Positions 46,141 to 58,440 of a stretch of 64,000 nt of DNA are shown in pieces (position 1 is the first letter of the stretch; the number at the start of each line of letters is the position of its first letter). The stretch is from Manduca sexta (taxonomy: Eukaryota; Arthropoda; Insecta; Lepidoptera; Sphingidae). A program made the position numbers and the translations under genes. The notes beneath the pieces were generated by a model that had not been told where the DNA came from, ran no database searches, and saw nothing but the letters and a program-made list of their open reading frames with translations. The stretch lies in the NCBI RefSeq assembly GCF_014839805.1, contig NC_051121.1, forward strand, positions 9,221,116-9,285,115. Reading direction: 5' to 3'.

Positions 46141-47249
46141 TTACATTATATAATATATTAGGATCCTCCAAAGTCAAAACAGAGCCATAATCATATTGTG
46201 CAACAATATAAATAAAAAAATAATATTCGTTTATAAATCTTCGATAAAATGAAAACATAATAAAAATATTTCTGCATAACAGGTGTTTATCAGATACTAC
46301 GAATATTAAATAGCAAATAATATCGCAATAAATTTGTAAAAACGCAAGATGACAATTAAATATATTCTAAACTATAATTCTTATATTGGGAAATACCTAT
46401 CTTCCCCGAGGCAATACCAAATTAGTTTATAGTACAGGTGTTAACGTAAATTATATTAAAATATTCACAATTAAATTTATCGTGACAATCGAAAAAAAAT
46501 ACCAACTATTACGAGCGTAGTAAAATCAATTTCTAACAGGTCAAAGCTCTAAGTAAGCGGAGGTCGAACGAACTATGCATAAATACATTTTTAAAATGGT
46601 CAAAGCTTCCCATTTTGGTACAGTGTGTGGTTGGTTGATTTACGCTCTTATTATTGAACGTTTAAGGTCGAATGTCGCGTAGTTGTACGAAATTCTTAAC
46701 AGCGTTATGGGCAGACAGACGGGCGCGGAATGAGATTGTGCATATTTCAAATGCAATCTTCAGTCGTTGCCCACTAAAGTTCCTATTGTTCTCAGCGTCG
46801 TGTTACGTTAGGGAAGATGCTCTACTCGGTACATTGTTTTATTATAGGAATAGTTCCGCATCCTTGAATATACTTAATAAATTCATTATCAACTGACAAT
46901 AAATTCGTTCTTATCTGGATTTATGTATTATGTAAGAAGCGGTAAATTATATTCTATTTTCAACATAATATTACAAAGTTCAGCATTAGTTCATATTTTC
47001 GTTAATAAGGATGATAATTTACTACCAATGTAAATTCTATTAGACTATAAAAAGATAAATAATACGAAATTAATGAAAGTAATACCTACCGATTCAGAGT
47101 TTAATTTTGTCAAAGTATATTAAAAAAAATATAGAACGAAACAAGACAATTAAAAAAAATACACATAAACTAATGACAAATAAAATAAACACGATAACTG
47201 TATTCTATAGAAAACACACACGTCTTTTATATTTTAGCAACTAGTGCAC
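46141..47249. other. gene-free AT-rich stretch
   Basis: An ATG-started frame of 74 codons (46672-46896 plus) is unrecognised. Nothing else was found. Confidence 0.4.
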
Positions 47250-47402
47250 TTACTTTCCGCCGCGTATATTCCGTCCCATGATGTGATAGGAGGCGAGCCT
47301 ATCGCCACGTCGGACACAGGCAGAAAAATCTTGTTTGACTCGGGGATTGAACCCGAGAACTCAGCACTGCAGTCGTACCATGCTACAACTACGCCACTGA
47401 GG
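47250..47402 (-). mobile_element. SINE family S2a copy, 3'-truncated
   Basis: On the minus strand it begins gcctcagtggcgtagttgta, then a B box gggttcaatcc, then a shortened linker and the body (ggcgataggctcgcctccta, tcacatcatgggacgga). The downstream part is lost. Confidence 0.87.
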
Positions 47403-49109
47403 CCTAGTATATAGTACTAGACAAAATAAATTAACTAAACAAATTCAGTATTTACCAAAGCCTGGATATAGATTAAGAAATGGATGAATAATCTGCATTA
47501 TCGGCCTGGCTGTAATTCCGACGGTATCGTACATTTAGTAGAAAACTATTCGAATTGTGCAAACGTTGCGATAAATAGGAGCTTAGCTTCGGAATCTAGG
47601 GTTCAACTGTATACTAAGACAAACAAGTAAATATTCATGTATTAGATGACAAGTTGATGCCAAGACCTCGTGGTATAGAAGTTCTATGGAACTTGGTTGG
47701 TTACATTATGGAATAATTTGTCCAAATTTTGTTAACTTATAGTGGTCTATAGTTTTATCTGTATTTCATCTAAATTTCCTTTCCCCAATAAATCTCGCAT
47801 CCTCACAGAATTTCACGTCTGTATTATTAGTAAGAATAATTAATTCAAGTAGAATCCTTTGTACAATTCATTTAAATAAAACCAGATTCGAAAATTACAC
47901 AACTTAACTCACAAAATTATGAAATTTAAATGTCTTTACACCGCCATCTAGCGGTAAATGATTGGACTACGAAACATCAATTCAATCCATAAATACCCGC
48001 ATTTGCTAACAAATAGTAATATTTGTTTACAATATTTTGTAGCAATAGCAAGTTACGAGCCTTGTAATGCCGTACAAAATGCTCCGAGCTACCGATATCC
48101 TTAATATTGTAAATATAATATTGCAAACGTTTGTCTGTGTTTAAGATGTCTTGCCCCACTGCTATCAATTATATAGTTTATTGTCATTTTACGTAAGAAC
48201 TTCGTGGGTTTAGGATTTCGTATTTAGACAATTTAGTAAAATCTACAATCATGATAAGAAAACTATAAATTATTTTGGTTTTAAATAAATTATTATTTTG
48301 GTAGTATTGGAGATTGATTTGACACTAAAAAAATATCTTAAGACATTAATCAACTACACTAATTTATCTTCTAGTTTCTAAAAATAAATAACAGTTTTAA
48401 AAAGCAATATCTCTTTATGAGAGAAAACTGAAAATATAAAAGAATCCGCGACAAACGGCAATATTGTCAGGCTTCAACAATTAAATTTAGATTTGTTGGG
48501 TGTGGACGTTGTTTAGATTTTATCAGATCGGTTAGCTGATTTTATGCTTGATAGATGTTAATTGTGGAGTAGAATGTACTCTAAATGATTATCTGTTTAC
48601 GTATTTTAAATGAATATTTTTGCCTTAAAGGGATTTATTTGGTTGGAAGTCTTTTAATAATACAGACATATTATTATTATATTTTATTATGTTAAGTTGA
48701 AATGTTCATTGTTCAGTAATTTCCTCGAAAGTCGGTGGAGATTTAATTATTTTTTAAGATTATTAAAATTAATGAAAAATACACACATTATTAAATAAAT
48801 TACACAACCAAAAAAAGTATAATGTAGAAATATATTATATGATGTTTAATTATTTTTCTATATGTATTATAAATTTTGAATAGCTAACTTCTAAAAAAAA
48901 CGATTATGTACTAGTTATAAAACGTAATGCACTTCAGATAAGGCAAAAAAATATAAAAGTCACTTTGTTCATAATGTCTCCAAATAAATTATAATCAAAT
49001 AAGTACTATCTACTTTACCTATATAATACATTTGCTTGAGCACTGAACCTCATACTTATGACTTAGTATTCTGATCTCGTAAATTGACAAAAAATATATT
49101 TTTATTAAT
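47403..49109. other. gene-free, very AT-rich stretch
   Basis: Nothing identifiable was found. Confidence 0.45.
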
Positions 49110-49350
49110 AACTAGCTTTTGCACGCGGCTTCGCTCGCGTGAAGGAGTTTTCCGGGATATTTTTTCCAACTTCCTTGATATGTATCGTTATATTACGACC
49201 AAATTACACAAAATCATTATAAATTGTACCCTATACGTTATTCTGATGTATAACCGATATTACTGTAAAGTTTCATCCAAATCCGTTCAGTAGTTTTTTC
49301 GCGCAAGCGGAACAATCATCCTCACAAACTTTCGCATATATTAATAGGAT
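49110..49350 (+). repeat. dispersed repeat family U, longer variant
   Basis: It begins aactagcttttgcacgcggc then ttcgctcgcgtgaagg and ends aaatccgttcagtagttttt, cgcgcaagcggaacaatcat and actttcgcatatattaatag. The middle (accctatacgttattctgat) differs from other U copies here, so this is a sister subfamily. Confidence 0.65.
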
Positions 49351-49789
49351 ATAATTATGTATAGGTGGACATATACAATTGTGAACTGCCAGAGGCAATT
49401 TTTGCCACTGTTATAATAATTGCGTCAAATTAGGCGGATATATGCCGTATAAAATAGAGAGGTTATGTTGCAATCAGATGCCAAGCGAGACGAAATTCCC
49501 ACAATATTGTTTATTACTCAAGTAATTATCAAGTTAGGCAATGAGTGTTGCGTCCAGAGGTGCAGTTTATTAATATTAAATTGTGCTCAAATGAATTCGG
49601 ACGTTTGTCAGTATATATTGTTTATATATAAGCGATTGGATTCGATTTTACGTGGATAAATGGGAACAAAATAGGTATTTTTAACTTGTGGTGTATATTT
49701 ATAACTAAATAGATTATTAACAAAATATCGTATAAGATTAAGTAATGGTATAAAAACGAAAAACGTACCACGGTCAAAAAATTATCAAG

Positions 49790-50400
49790 AATACACCAAA
49801 TATCCGTATGGGCTTAGGGCGTGCTCTCTCTTCCTACAATGATCGCCTAACTAAATTTAAAGTACAAAAACTTACTTTAAGACGAAATTACATGGAAGTA
49901 ATATACCTCTACAAAATTATACACTCACATATTGACGCTCCCGAATTACTGGCCTTAATAAATTTTAACACTTCATTCAGAATACGTAATCCAAACGTTT
50001 TCTCATTGCAAGTTTATAGGAACAACATCTCATTCCATAATCCGATGGTTCGTATGTGTCGTTCGTATAATGACTTGGCAAAAACACAAAAACCTTGACA
50101 TTATGAATGGCAGATTTGGATCATTCTCAAGAGGTCTTAAACAATTAATATTTACCCACAATAGTTAGTCATATATTTTTAAGTTACACTTATACTACTT
50201 TCTTGTTTAAATTTTTTAACTTTACACAGTACTTAATAGTCTTAATTTATTTTAGTCCGCACTTTAAGTAATTAACTAGTGTAAGGGCGCAATGTTTAGG
50301 AATACAGTCTAGTTTTTATGCTTGTATATTTTATAATTAGCTTTAATTTTGATTGTAATCTGTTTTGCGTCTTAATTTTATTAAAATAAAAAAATAAATA
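49790..50400 (+). pseudogene. 3' end of a Jockey/CR1-like LINE (RT C-terminus and 3' UTR)
   Basis: The frame at 49808-50098 reads YNDRLTKFKVQKLTLRRN, then VIYLYKIIHSHIDAPELLAL, INFNTSFRIRN and VYRNNISFHNPMVRMCRSYN. This is the typical C-terminal end of insect Jockey/CR1-type reverse transcriptases (LxLYKIxxxxIDxPxLL, then R-NN-PxxRMCRxYN). After TQKP the frame hits a stop, and the expected ending continues in another phase as DIMNGRFGSFSRGLKQL, stopping near 50168; one indel near 50095 therefore breaks it. About 230 bp of AT-rich 3' UTR follows, ending in an A-rich tail at about 50385-50400. The catalytic part is absent. Confidence 0.75.
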
Positions 50401-52461
50401 TCAGTAAACAGTAAATTTAAAACAATGCCCTCATTCATATTAGGGATCTAAAAAAAAAATAATTATGCCTTGAAAAATGGAATTAAAACTATCCATAGAG
50501 AATTAGTTAATTATAATTTATACGGGACTCCACTACATTAGGCCTTTAATGAAAATTTCCAAAATGATCACAAGATAACAAAATCAATGTCTCCCAAATT
50601 AAAACATCACAAAGTAGAGCAATATCCATAACGGGCTCTCAAGTCAACAACTTGTCAACGCGTTGCGTCGTGGTCCGCTAAAAACAAACAATAGAGAGGC
50701 ACTCCATACAATATCCTTTGTCAACCTTTTTATCGGGCCGACGGAACGCGGAAAGCCGTGGGGCGGCGTTCAATTTATTTTTTGTAGTTTTGATAATTTA
50801 TTACCTACGGATTGTTTTTGTACGTCAATATTCTGATAACAGAATGACGCTAGTGCTATGTTTTCAAATCACGATGAAGGGATGGGAATGTTCTACGATG
50901 TATAGTTACAAAAATTTTGAGCTTACGTGGATAATATTATTATGGATTCAACATTAAAAATATATTTTATGCACATAAGATTATTGTTTCAAAAACAAGA
51001 CTCAAGTAACGGAAATCAACAATATAGACAAACATCAAACATCAACAACACAACAAAAAACCTAAACAAATTTGAACACTAAAACAAGATCTCTATAGAC
51101 CTAACTTACTTACTTACATAAGTAGTGACATTTGCAAGGAAACCAAACACGTTGTTACACTCAACAAAGAGTTGTAAAGTGAATGGATAATGATCGTATC
51201 GATAATAAACCAGATGATAAACGAATAAATCATTATAATGTGTAATTTTGTGTCAAGGCTCGCACACTATGTGTGGAGAATGGTCGCATTTCGTTCTGAC
51301 AGCCTAATAGAATCCAGCTATGATTTGCATAATCCTTATTTAATTGTTTTTATGAACGTAAGGGGGCAATGAGGTTGGTATCTTGATACATATCTAGAAA
51401 ATAATGGCGGGCGTGACAGCGTATGCTGGATCATTAAAACTTAGTGTGTGACTTGATATCTTGAGTTTATTAGATATAGCTATAGACTTATGGATGATAT
51501 GCAAAGTTACTGACGCGGCAATAGCTGACAATGCGCAAGATATCGTCTATTTTAATGCCAGATCTGATAGACAATGGTTCCGCTGTATTGTTTTCAAAAT
51601 GTTACAGAGTAGGAGTTATAATTTAGCTTGAAATAATTGTTTCTGAAAGCATATTTACTGCTTAATTCAAATGTCTTGTTGACTTTGTTTTGTTCATAAT
51701 TATGTGGACCATATCAAACTAGAAGAAACTTAAGGTTCAAAATAGAACGGCGGAGTCAATGAAGTGAAAGATAAATGGGGAGTTAATTTAAAATATGAAT
51801 ATTGAGATCGTAATATCGTGGATCGTTGATCAAGGACGCCGGTGAATTGTCACAATGGTACAGTTGCACAATATTGAGGATGTGAATAAATTATTGTATA
51901 CAATATCAAACGTTTCTGTGCCAGCGCTTCGGCTCGAATCTGGCGCAAGCATTCGAGCTTTGCGACTGGACGCAAGTGCACATTGTTACAATACATCTCA
52001 TACTAAACGTCATATCTCCATCAATAGTGTTAATAGAATTGCAATCGTATCACTACTGACATAACGTCCAGTTCACGTTGCAGTTATCACGTTTATTGCT
52101 ATATTAAAATGTATTGTCAGAAGCATTGTTGCGAAAAATTGATTTACGTACTACATCTGTTCAAATGTAGCGGTGCGATTCAATGATACTGTATGTATTC
52201 AGTATGTAGGTTGAATACACAGGTGTTGAAGTGGCAAAAGTTTTAGAAAGGAGACTACTTAACGGTCCAGATATGAAATATTGTACCTTGGAGTTCTTTG
52301 TCTAGTTGCAATTAACGAATGAATTCCGATCGATTTGTGGTTTGAGACGTGACAAGTTGCGAAACCACGGCTTTGTCGGTCAGACCACACGTGTTACGAG
52401 CACAAATAAGACAAATGGTTTATCATTGTGTCTAAATTTATTTTTCTTAAGGTTCAACTTC
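50401..52461. other. gene-free stretch with GC-rich island
   Basis: The island at about 50635-50775 (gtcaacgcgttgcgtcgtgg, cgacggaacgcggaaagccg) stands out. An ATG-started 69-codon frame at 51855-52064 is unrecognised. No gene was found. Confidence 0.4.
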
Positions 52462-52618
52462 TGCAAACGTAGTGTGGGACGCCCTCTGGCCAGATGGCGA
52501 GACGACTTACACATGAGGGCCGGCAACGACTGGATGCATAAAGCAGAAGACCTGGCTCTGTGGAATACCTTGGGAGAGGCCTATGTCCAGCAGTGGACTG
52601 CAACGGGCTGATAATGTA
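52462..52618 (+). pseudogene. 3' end of an RTE-type retrotransposon
   Basis: The frame ends RSVGRPLARWRDDLHMRAG, NDWMHKAEDLALW and then LGEAYVQQWTATG and a stop at about 52611. This is the conserved C-terminus of insect RTE elements: GRPxxRWxDD, then W-M, then GEAYVQQW. Unlike the copies at 2557 and 30530, this one keeps the reading frame to the natural stop. The start of the 101-codon frame (52306-52461) is unrelated sequence. Only the last 50 codons of the element are present, so it is 5'-truncated. The expected GAT tail is reduced to gctgataatg. Confidence 0.85.
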
Positions 52619-52670
52619 ATCTTCTGTACCGTAAATTATTATCGACACTTTAAATGTAGTTATTATTATA

Positions 52671-52755
52671 GGACATTATAGAACTTATCATCTAATGTCT
52701 TAGGATGATGAAACAGTGCAATACCATGTGACGTTTTCTACCTAATTCTAAGTTA
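52671..52755 (+). repeat. dispersed family D2 fragment
   Basis: It contains ggacattatagaacttatca, tctaatgtcttaggatgatg and a gtgcaataccatg segment, the middle of D2. Confidence 0.5.
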
Positions 52756-52773
52756 TTGTCATATAATATGTAA

Positions 52774-52995
52774 TCGGCGATAGGCTAGTTGGGTGTGGAG
52801 CGAATTTAGCGACGAAGGAAAACATCGTGAGGAAACCTGTATACCTAAGAAATTCTCAATAGGTATTTTGTGAAGTGTAGAAAGCCTACCAATCCACAGT
52901 AGACCGACGTGGTGGACTAAGGCCTAATCCCTCTCAGAAGTAAAGGAGGCCCGTGCCCAGCAGTGGGACAGTAATAATGCAGATGTGGTATTATT
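52774..52995 (+). mobile_element. SINE family S1 copy, B box deleted
   Basis: It begins tcggcgataggctagttggg (A box), then jumps to aaggaaaacatcgtgaggaa and continues with the S1 body to cagcagtgggacagtaataa. The segment with the B box is missing. Confidence 0.87.
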
Positions 52996-54320
52996 ATGTA
53001 TGTGCAATCGTGTCACTGACCTTCGCGAGCAGCTTGCGCTTCGCATACATTTGTATAAAAACAAAACTTTACATATCCAATATAGTAAATAATTGCTCAC
53101 GGACTAGACACGAACGATAATAAAGATGAAAACCAAAAAGGCAAAAATCCCAATCGAATAAACAACAATTACAACACAAGAGCCGATAGTACACAAGATA
53201 CTATTAATTACAGGGACTCCGAGCGAGCGTTAGGTGACAAGTAATCCATCATGCTGATCACAGCGGAGGCGCCTAAATGATCGATTGTTCTTTCATACAA
53301 CGAATAAATTAAAATTTGGACCTTTTTATCATATTGTTGGTTGAGATGTATTATATTGTGACTTTGATTATCGGTTTTATTGTAGATATCGAGGTTGATT
53401 AAACATGATTGAATATTTATATTCGAATAATATTGGATTTATTACCTGTATTTCAAGTATTGAGGAAAGTTTATTATTTTACCATTAAAGTAGGAATTTA
53501 TATTCTGGTTGTGGAACTCCTTTTTTTTAATACTGTTTGAATTCGTAATAAAATGAATAGCAAGGTTTAATAGTAGTTCATATAAATAAATATTCCTATA
53601 AGGCTGATGCTAATATAAGATATTCCGATTCAAAGAATTTTTAATCACCTGTGAATAACAAATTTGCAATTTACGATTGAAGATGATAATATCTTAGTTG
53701 TAAAACTATAAACCGGTATTAAAATTCAAAAGCAAACACTGTTCCGATTCCCACAATATTGCATCAAATGTTGCAAAAGTGTTAATAGAATTAAAAGACT
53801 TGGCAATCACTTCTTATACTAATTACATATACCTATTATAAGCATGCGCAAAAAGTTTGTCTGTGAATCTTATTAAAGGAGTTGTTAGGTGTAGAAATCT
53901 AGGTAGCTACTTTCTTAACTTTATGTTAGACGCTCGGAATATATAGTTAATTTTGACCTTTTCACTGGAGATGTTTATGAAAGTTTTTATAACTATTCTT
54001 AAGTCTACAAATGTAAAACTCATGGGTAAATTTATATAACTTTTTATTATAAGTATTTAACAATTCCTACTACATTATAATAATATAAATACTACTTGAA
54101 TTTGTATGTAGTGGTTGTATGGTTGATGCAATTGTTTGCATATAGAGGAAATCACACATCAAAACAGCTGACAAAATAACCATAAAAAATACGATATTGC
54201 CACACAAAATCCCGCGTTACTGGTTACAACTATTGATTTCTCACAATAAATTATGTTCGCAGCGAAGTAGAGCGACTTGTACTTCGTTAGTTATACAGCG
54301 TGTTTTGAATTAAAAAACTG
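52996..54320. other. gene-free AT-rich stretch
   Basis: A small GC-richer patch near 53215-53290 was noted. No gene or repeat was identified. Confidence 0.4.
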
Positions 54321-54580
54321 TGTTTATAGCGTAGTTGTTTCCGACCACCGTCTTAGGTTTGAACCCCAAGTTGGGTAAAGTAATATTAGATTTTTTCAGA
54401 ATCAGGTCGGAGTCTAAAATTGCGTCCAGTAGATGATATTAGGCTCACATATTACATTGGACTAATATAGCTGGCTAAATTTTGTTGTTTTACCTCTACC
54501 TACCCTTGAAAGTGGGAAAAAGATATGATGTTAATATGGGTGTGGTACCTCTGCCTACTCCAGAAAACTTGTATGATGTA
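54321..54580 (+). mobile_element. SINE family S2a copy, strongly diverged
   Basis: The head gtttatagcgtagttgtttc is followed by the B box aggtttgaacccc, then ttttttcagaatcaggtcgg, agtctaaaattgcgtccag and gatattaggctcacatatta. Late landmarks (acctctacctacccttg, aaaaagatatgatgttaata) follow, with one partial repetition. Confidence 0.7.
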
Positions 54581-54883
54581 TATAAAAAAAAATACAAACG
54601 CATTATTTAGTGCGATAAATATTATTGAATAACTGCGGCCCAATCTATTATGAGGCAAGAACTGACAGTGTTATAAAGCATCCGGTCACATTAGCTGTCA
54701 ATAAAAAATGGAGATTGATTTTTAATTTATAAAATACAAAAACATAATCATTATTATACTTGTATTATTGAGGTTTTTGATAATGCTTAAGAGACTTAGG
54801 AATATAAACTTAATGAAGATGGACGTGGTGGTCCAATTGTCAAAATCAACCGTCGAATTTAATATATTTGTAACCATTAACAT

Positions 54884-55160
54884 TTATATTCTGTAGACAC
54901 GAACGACCATATAAACTATTTGGTGAAAATTTGAACTAATGGAAACCAAAACGTCACTGTTATAACCTATTTATTCACTTACACAACAAATAATTTTATT
55001 TGACAAATTTTTTTATTCACATCTAGGTTTACACTTAGACTCGTGTTTTTATATTATGAACGTCACTCTGTACATAACTACAGGTTGTCAATTTTGAAAT
55101 CATACTAAAGTCAGGTGTATGGATTGCAGTACAGATCTAGTACATATATATCGATGTTTG
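54884..55160 (+). repeat. dispersed repeat family A, copy 3
   Basis: It runs from tatattctgtagacacgaac through ccatataaactatttggtga, aaaacgtcactgttataacc and gtttacacttagactcgtg to agtacatatatatcgatgtt. There is no internal insertion. Confidence 0.8.
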
Positions 55161-55164
55161 TAAC

Positions 55165-55891
55165 ACACAATATTTTCAAATCAAATCAAATTATTCATTT
55201 GTAAGCATAAATAGTTTACAGGTGTTATAGAAACACATAATTTGTTCACTATGCTTTGCTGTTGCGTCAACGTACAAATATATAAGTTTTATGTTTACAT
55301 CACATAAAGTTATTTATTTTTTATTAACTTGACTAAACTCAATTGCATAAAAATAAAATAATAATTAAAAAACAAAATTAAATTCTTTTCTTAAGTAGTA
55401 AATAACAATATTGAGATCATTCATAGGCCACTATCGTTTAAATACTCTATAACAGTTTATTTTAAGCAATAATAATATGATACATAAATTTTATTAATCT
55501 GCATTCCAGTGACGAAGATTGCATATATTTCTGACGGTTTTCCTTTATATAGAATCTAATTATCATCAAAATGATTTGCAGCATTTATGCATATTAGTGC
55601 CTATATGTTGCGTTGGTGTCCCTTTCGGAAAATTTCACCTTTCGCCACTGCTGCATTCTTCTATATAAACTTTAAAAATTCCTAATCTCACACGGCGCGT
55701 GCGCAATATTCTTAGAAAGGGGACGAAAATATTTCTTGATGTATTATAAGTTGAGTATATTTTTCACATTTTCGTATTGATGTAGTAACAAAGCTAAAGC
55801 CGCGCCTTGCAAATTTTTATTTGAGTCTAGAATTATTAGTATTAAAATTTCCACCACGGTTTATTGTTGCTATTGTTGTTCATTTTTCAGG
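55165..55891. other. non-coding stretch, possible LINE tail at its start
   Basis: The string tcaaatcaaatcaaatt at about 55178 resembles the reverse of a TTTGA-type LINE tail. The rest is AT-rich. The final 30 bases before 55892 are a strong pyrimidine tract ending in cag. Confidence 0.35.
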
Positions 55892-56064
55892 CATTTCAAA
55901 CTAAAGATTTTTTTTATCTTGATTACCGTTACAACGGCCCAAATTGCTCACATATCGATCTTTCCAACACAAGCATATATGATCGCCCACACCTAAATCA
56001 CGAAAGTGGACTCTCCGCGTTGCGCAAACGCAAAACAATCGAAAGTTTCGAACGTATTAAATAA
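55892..56064 (+). other. candidate terminal coding exon (unrecognised)
   Basis: A strong 3' splice site (ttgctattgttgttcatttt then tcag) precedes an open frame reading AFQTKDFFYLDYRYNGPNCS, then HIDLSNTSIYDRPHLNHESG and LSALRKRKTIESFERIK, ending at TAA 56062-56064. The residues are hydrophilic and protein-like, with a basic end. No domain is recognised, the upstream exon is not identified, and no clear polyadenylation signal lies close downstream. It may be a real last exon, a fragment of an unknown mobile element, or chance. The frame is open for about ten codons upstream of the acceptor too, with an in-frame leucine-rich stretch that is the pyrimidine tract itself. Confidence 0.3.
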
Positions 56065-56957
56065 CTGGTTTTTGTTTGAACTAGACAGAGTTATGCGTGT
56101 TATAGAAATGAAATCTAATGATGGAGATACGTGGTGTCATGATAAAGAATTCGTTTTGATAGATTATTGCGGACGGGATGCGTAATTGTTATTTGCGGCG
56201 CTTTCTATATAATATTGATTAGTCCTAAGAAACCAATAGATAAAATAATACTTGAAAGTACATATAACAGACAGAAATACAACACTCGGCACTAAATCAC
56301 TATATTAGCTTTAGAAAGAGATATATTGATTTCAGCTTCGTAGTCTATCTCTGTCACTCACAATTATATGACGTATTAGCCTACCTATTCTCTTCCATTG
56401 ATATTTATTGCGCTGTAATATCATTTATCTTCAATTACGAATTGGATAATTTGTATGACAGACTAATTAATATAATTAGTAACAGTATATATGCTTCATG
56501 TAAGCCCCAGGTTGCTATCGTCTATTAATTCGAACTCCAAGCGACTGTGGTGATACAAGGCTATTTTTCAAGCCATCCAAGCGACATGATTAAAACCGCT
56601 ACAATTTGATATACGACTGACAGCTTAGCCAGATCATTGACTGATTAATTACTAGAATTTTAAATGCTTCTGAGGTTTGTAACGTTTATGAATTAAAGAA
56701 TGAAGGCTTGCATACTCTATGATTTGCAGTTGGATACGATAAAGCAGTGACGAAATTTGAGTATATATGGAAATAAAAATTCATACAAATAAACAGGTGA
56801 CGTAGGTCAAGCATATAAATATCGACTCTCATAGATCCATTGGTTTGTTGTCGTAGTTAAATTTTGGGACAAAAATGATTTATTATTTCATACTACTACA
56901 TTTCTCCTTAAGCGACTAACAAGGCTATGATTTTTCTAAGCATTCATAATAGTATTT
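56065..56957. other. gene-free AT-rich stretch
   Basis: Nothing identifiable was found. Confidence 0.4.
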
Positions 56958-57040
56958 TATTTCGCTCGCGGTTTCGTCCACGTAAAAATCTTTTCTGAAA
57001 TCGTGGTACGGCAAATTTCATCTAATTTAGTTCAGTATTT
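56958..57040 (+). repeat. dispersed repeat family U fragment
   Basis: It contains ttatttcgctcgcggtttcg then tccacgtaaaaatctt, the left edge of U. Confidence 0.5.
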
Positions 57041-57114
57041 ACTTTTTCAAATACTCAAAGATCTTCTTAAACTTTGACGTGATAAGTAAGAAGTAAGTTA
57101 TCATTTAGTATTCG

Positions 57115-57360
57115 CTGCTGATGGTAGGTTATATTATATCCGCCCGAATAGCGACCACCGTACACAAAGTGTTAACACCCGCCATAGTGGCCCACGTAAG
57201 TGTGTCGCGTTCGGTAATCAACCTGTGTATATCGGAATCCAACAGGCCGGCATAATTGTGCCGACTGCCGAGGGGTAATCACCTCTCATCAGTCGATATT
57301 CTATTGGATCCTAGTCCACTTACCAGTAGCAGCGGGGTCGCTTTGCCGTTCAATAAAAAA
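57115..57360 (+). repeat. dispersed family D1, reference full-length copy
   Basis: It runs through ctgctgatggtaggttatat, gcccgaatagcgaccaccgt, cacccgccatagtggcccac, aacaggccggcataattgtg and gaggggtaatcacctctcat to cttaccagtagcagcgg, then gtcgctttgcc and a caataaaaaa tail. The A-rich end and lack of terminal inverted repeats suggest a retroposed 3' end, but it has no A or B box, so it is not a standard tRNA SINE. Confidence 0.82.
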
Positions 57361-58182
57361 ATCACGTCACCTATTCAACCTCACTAACTCTACAGTCGGA
57401 AAGTGTTTCAATCCAATCTATTGCAATCTTCCTAATTGATTGTTATGATTGCTCATATTTATTGGCCGGTGTGTAGATGTAATCAGTTGTCTTCTCACAT
57501 GCCACTTTGCCGTTTATTATATTATGTTATAACAGTATTCCCATGACATTTTGGATAACCTGACTTGAGCAACAATGACTTTCCTTGTCATGATGATTTA
57601 CTGTTGTAGGCAGAGAATTGATTTTAGCATGGATAGGATGAAATATTTATAGCTGAATTAACAATTAGTCATTTTTATTGTCTTTGTAGGCAGACAAGTT
57701 TGATTCGTGGAGTAGGCCAGCTTTGCTTAGTTGCGCCTAATTTTTTTGGGACATGTTCGAAATTTATATGAGAGTAGAATAAGTGCATTTGGACGAAGGC
57801 AGACTAGCTATCTTCCTCTAGCCACCGTGATTAGGTGACGAGAAAATAACTGTTGAGTTATTTGCTTCATTATGATAATACTACGATTTCGTTCTTTGAA
57901 TCATCATTTGCGCAATCATGCAAAACAAAAAACTAATTTTGATATTTGCTAGAAGATAATTTGGTTATCATCTATACGGAATCTAATATTACCGACAAAT
58001 GCAAAACCGCGTACAAACCAAATCATATAATTACACGAAATGTTGGTGATTTAAAAACTCGTAAATTAACCCTTTGGCAGTAGCACGTAAAAACTTATAA
58101 ATACAAAAAAGCATCGACCTTTAAACAATACAAGCATGAGTCGTATTAAAAACAAAACAAAACTTACATGTACTTAATTTAC
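57361..58182. other. gene-free AT-rich stretch
   Basis: Nothing identifiable was found. Confidence 0.4.
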
Positions 58183-58288
58183 CTGTTTGCTGAACAATAA
58201 CGTCGTTACGGTCAATGTCACGCAACAATACTTGATCCGGGATGTTAAAAAACATGTTGAACATTTTAAATTGATGAATTGATGCCAT
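58183..58288 (-). other. candidate short first coding exon, minus strand (unrecognised)
   Basis: On the minus strand an ATG at 58288 (context agaATGG) opens MASIHQFKMFNMFFNIPDQV, then LLRDIDRNDVIVQQT, reaching a donor-like caaacag/GTAAAT with GT at 58182-58181. An in-frame stop lies shortly upstream. If unspliced the frame ends after about 57 codons. A different minus frame here (58174-58440, 88 codons) overlaps it and looks less natural. No family is recognised, and a chance match to a donor is quite possible in AT-rich DNA. Confidence 0.17.
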
Positions 58289-58440
58289 TCTGCCCACAAT
58301 TGTTGAAAAAACTCAAGATCAATTGACTGCATGATCGTATGTGGTGATGCGGTAACTAGTAAATTTAGATGCTTTGTTATCCTCTTCTTTGCTTTTTGTG
58401 GTTTACAATGACTCACGTTTTTGTGGAATTGCAAAATCAA

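Noticed and set aside
58174..58440. An 88-codon minus-strand gene
   Set aside because: It overlaps, in another frame, a more natural short ATG frame; residues such as the CC and TLTV runs look like a shifted reading, and no family is recognised.
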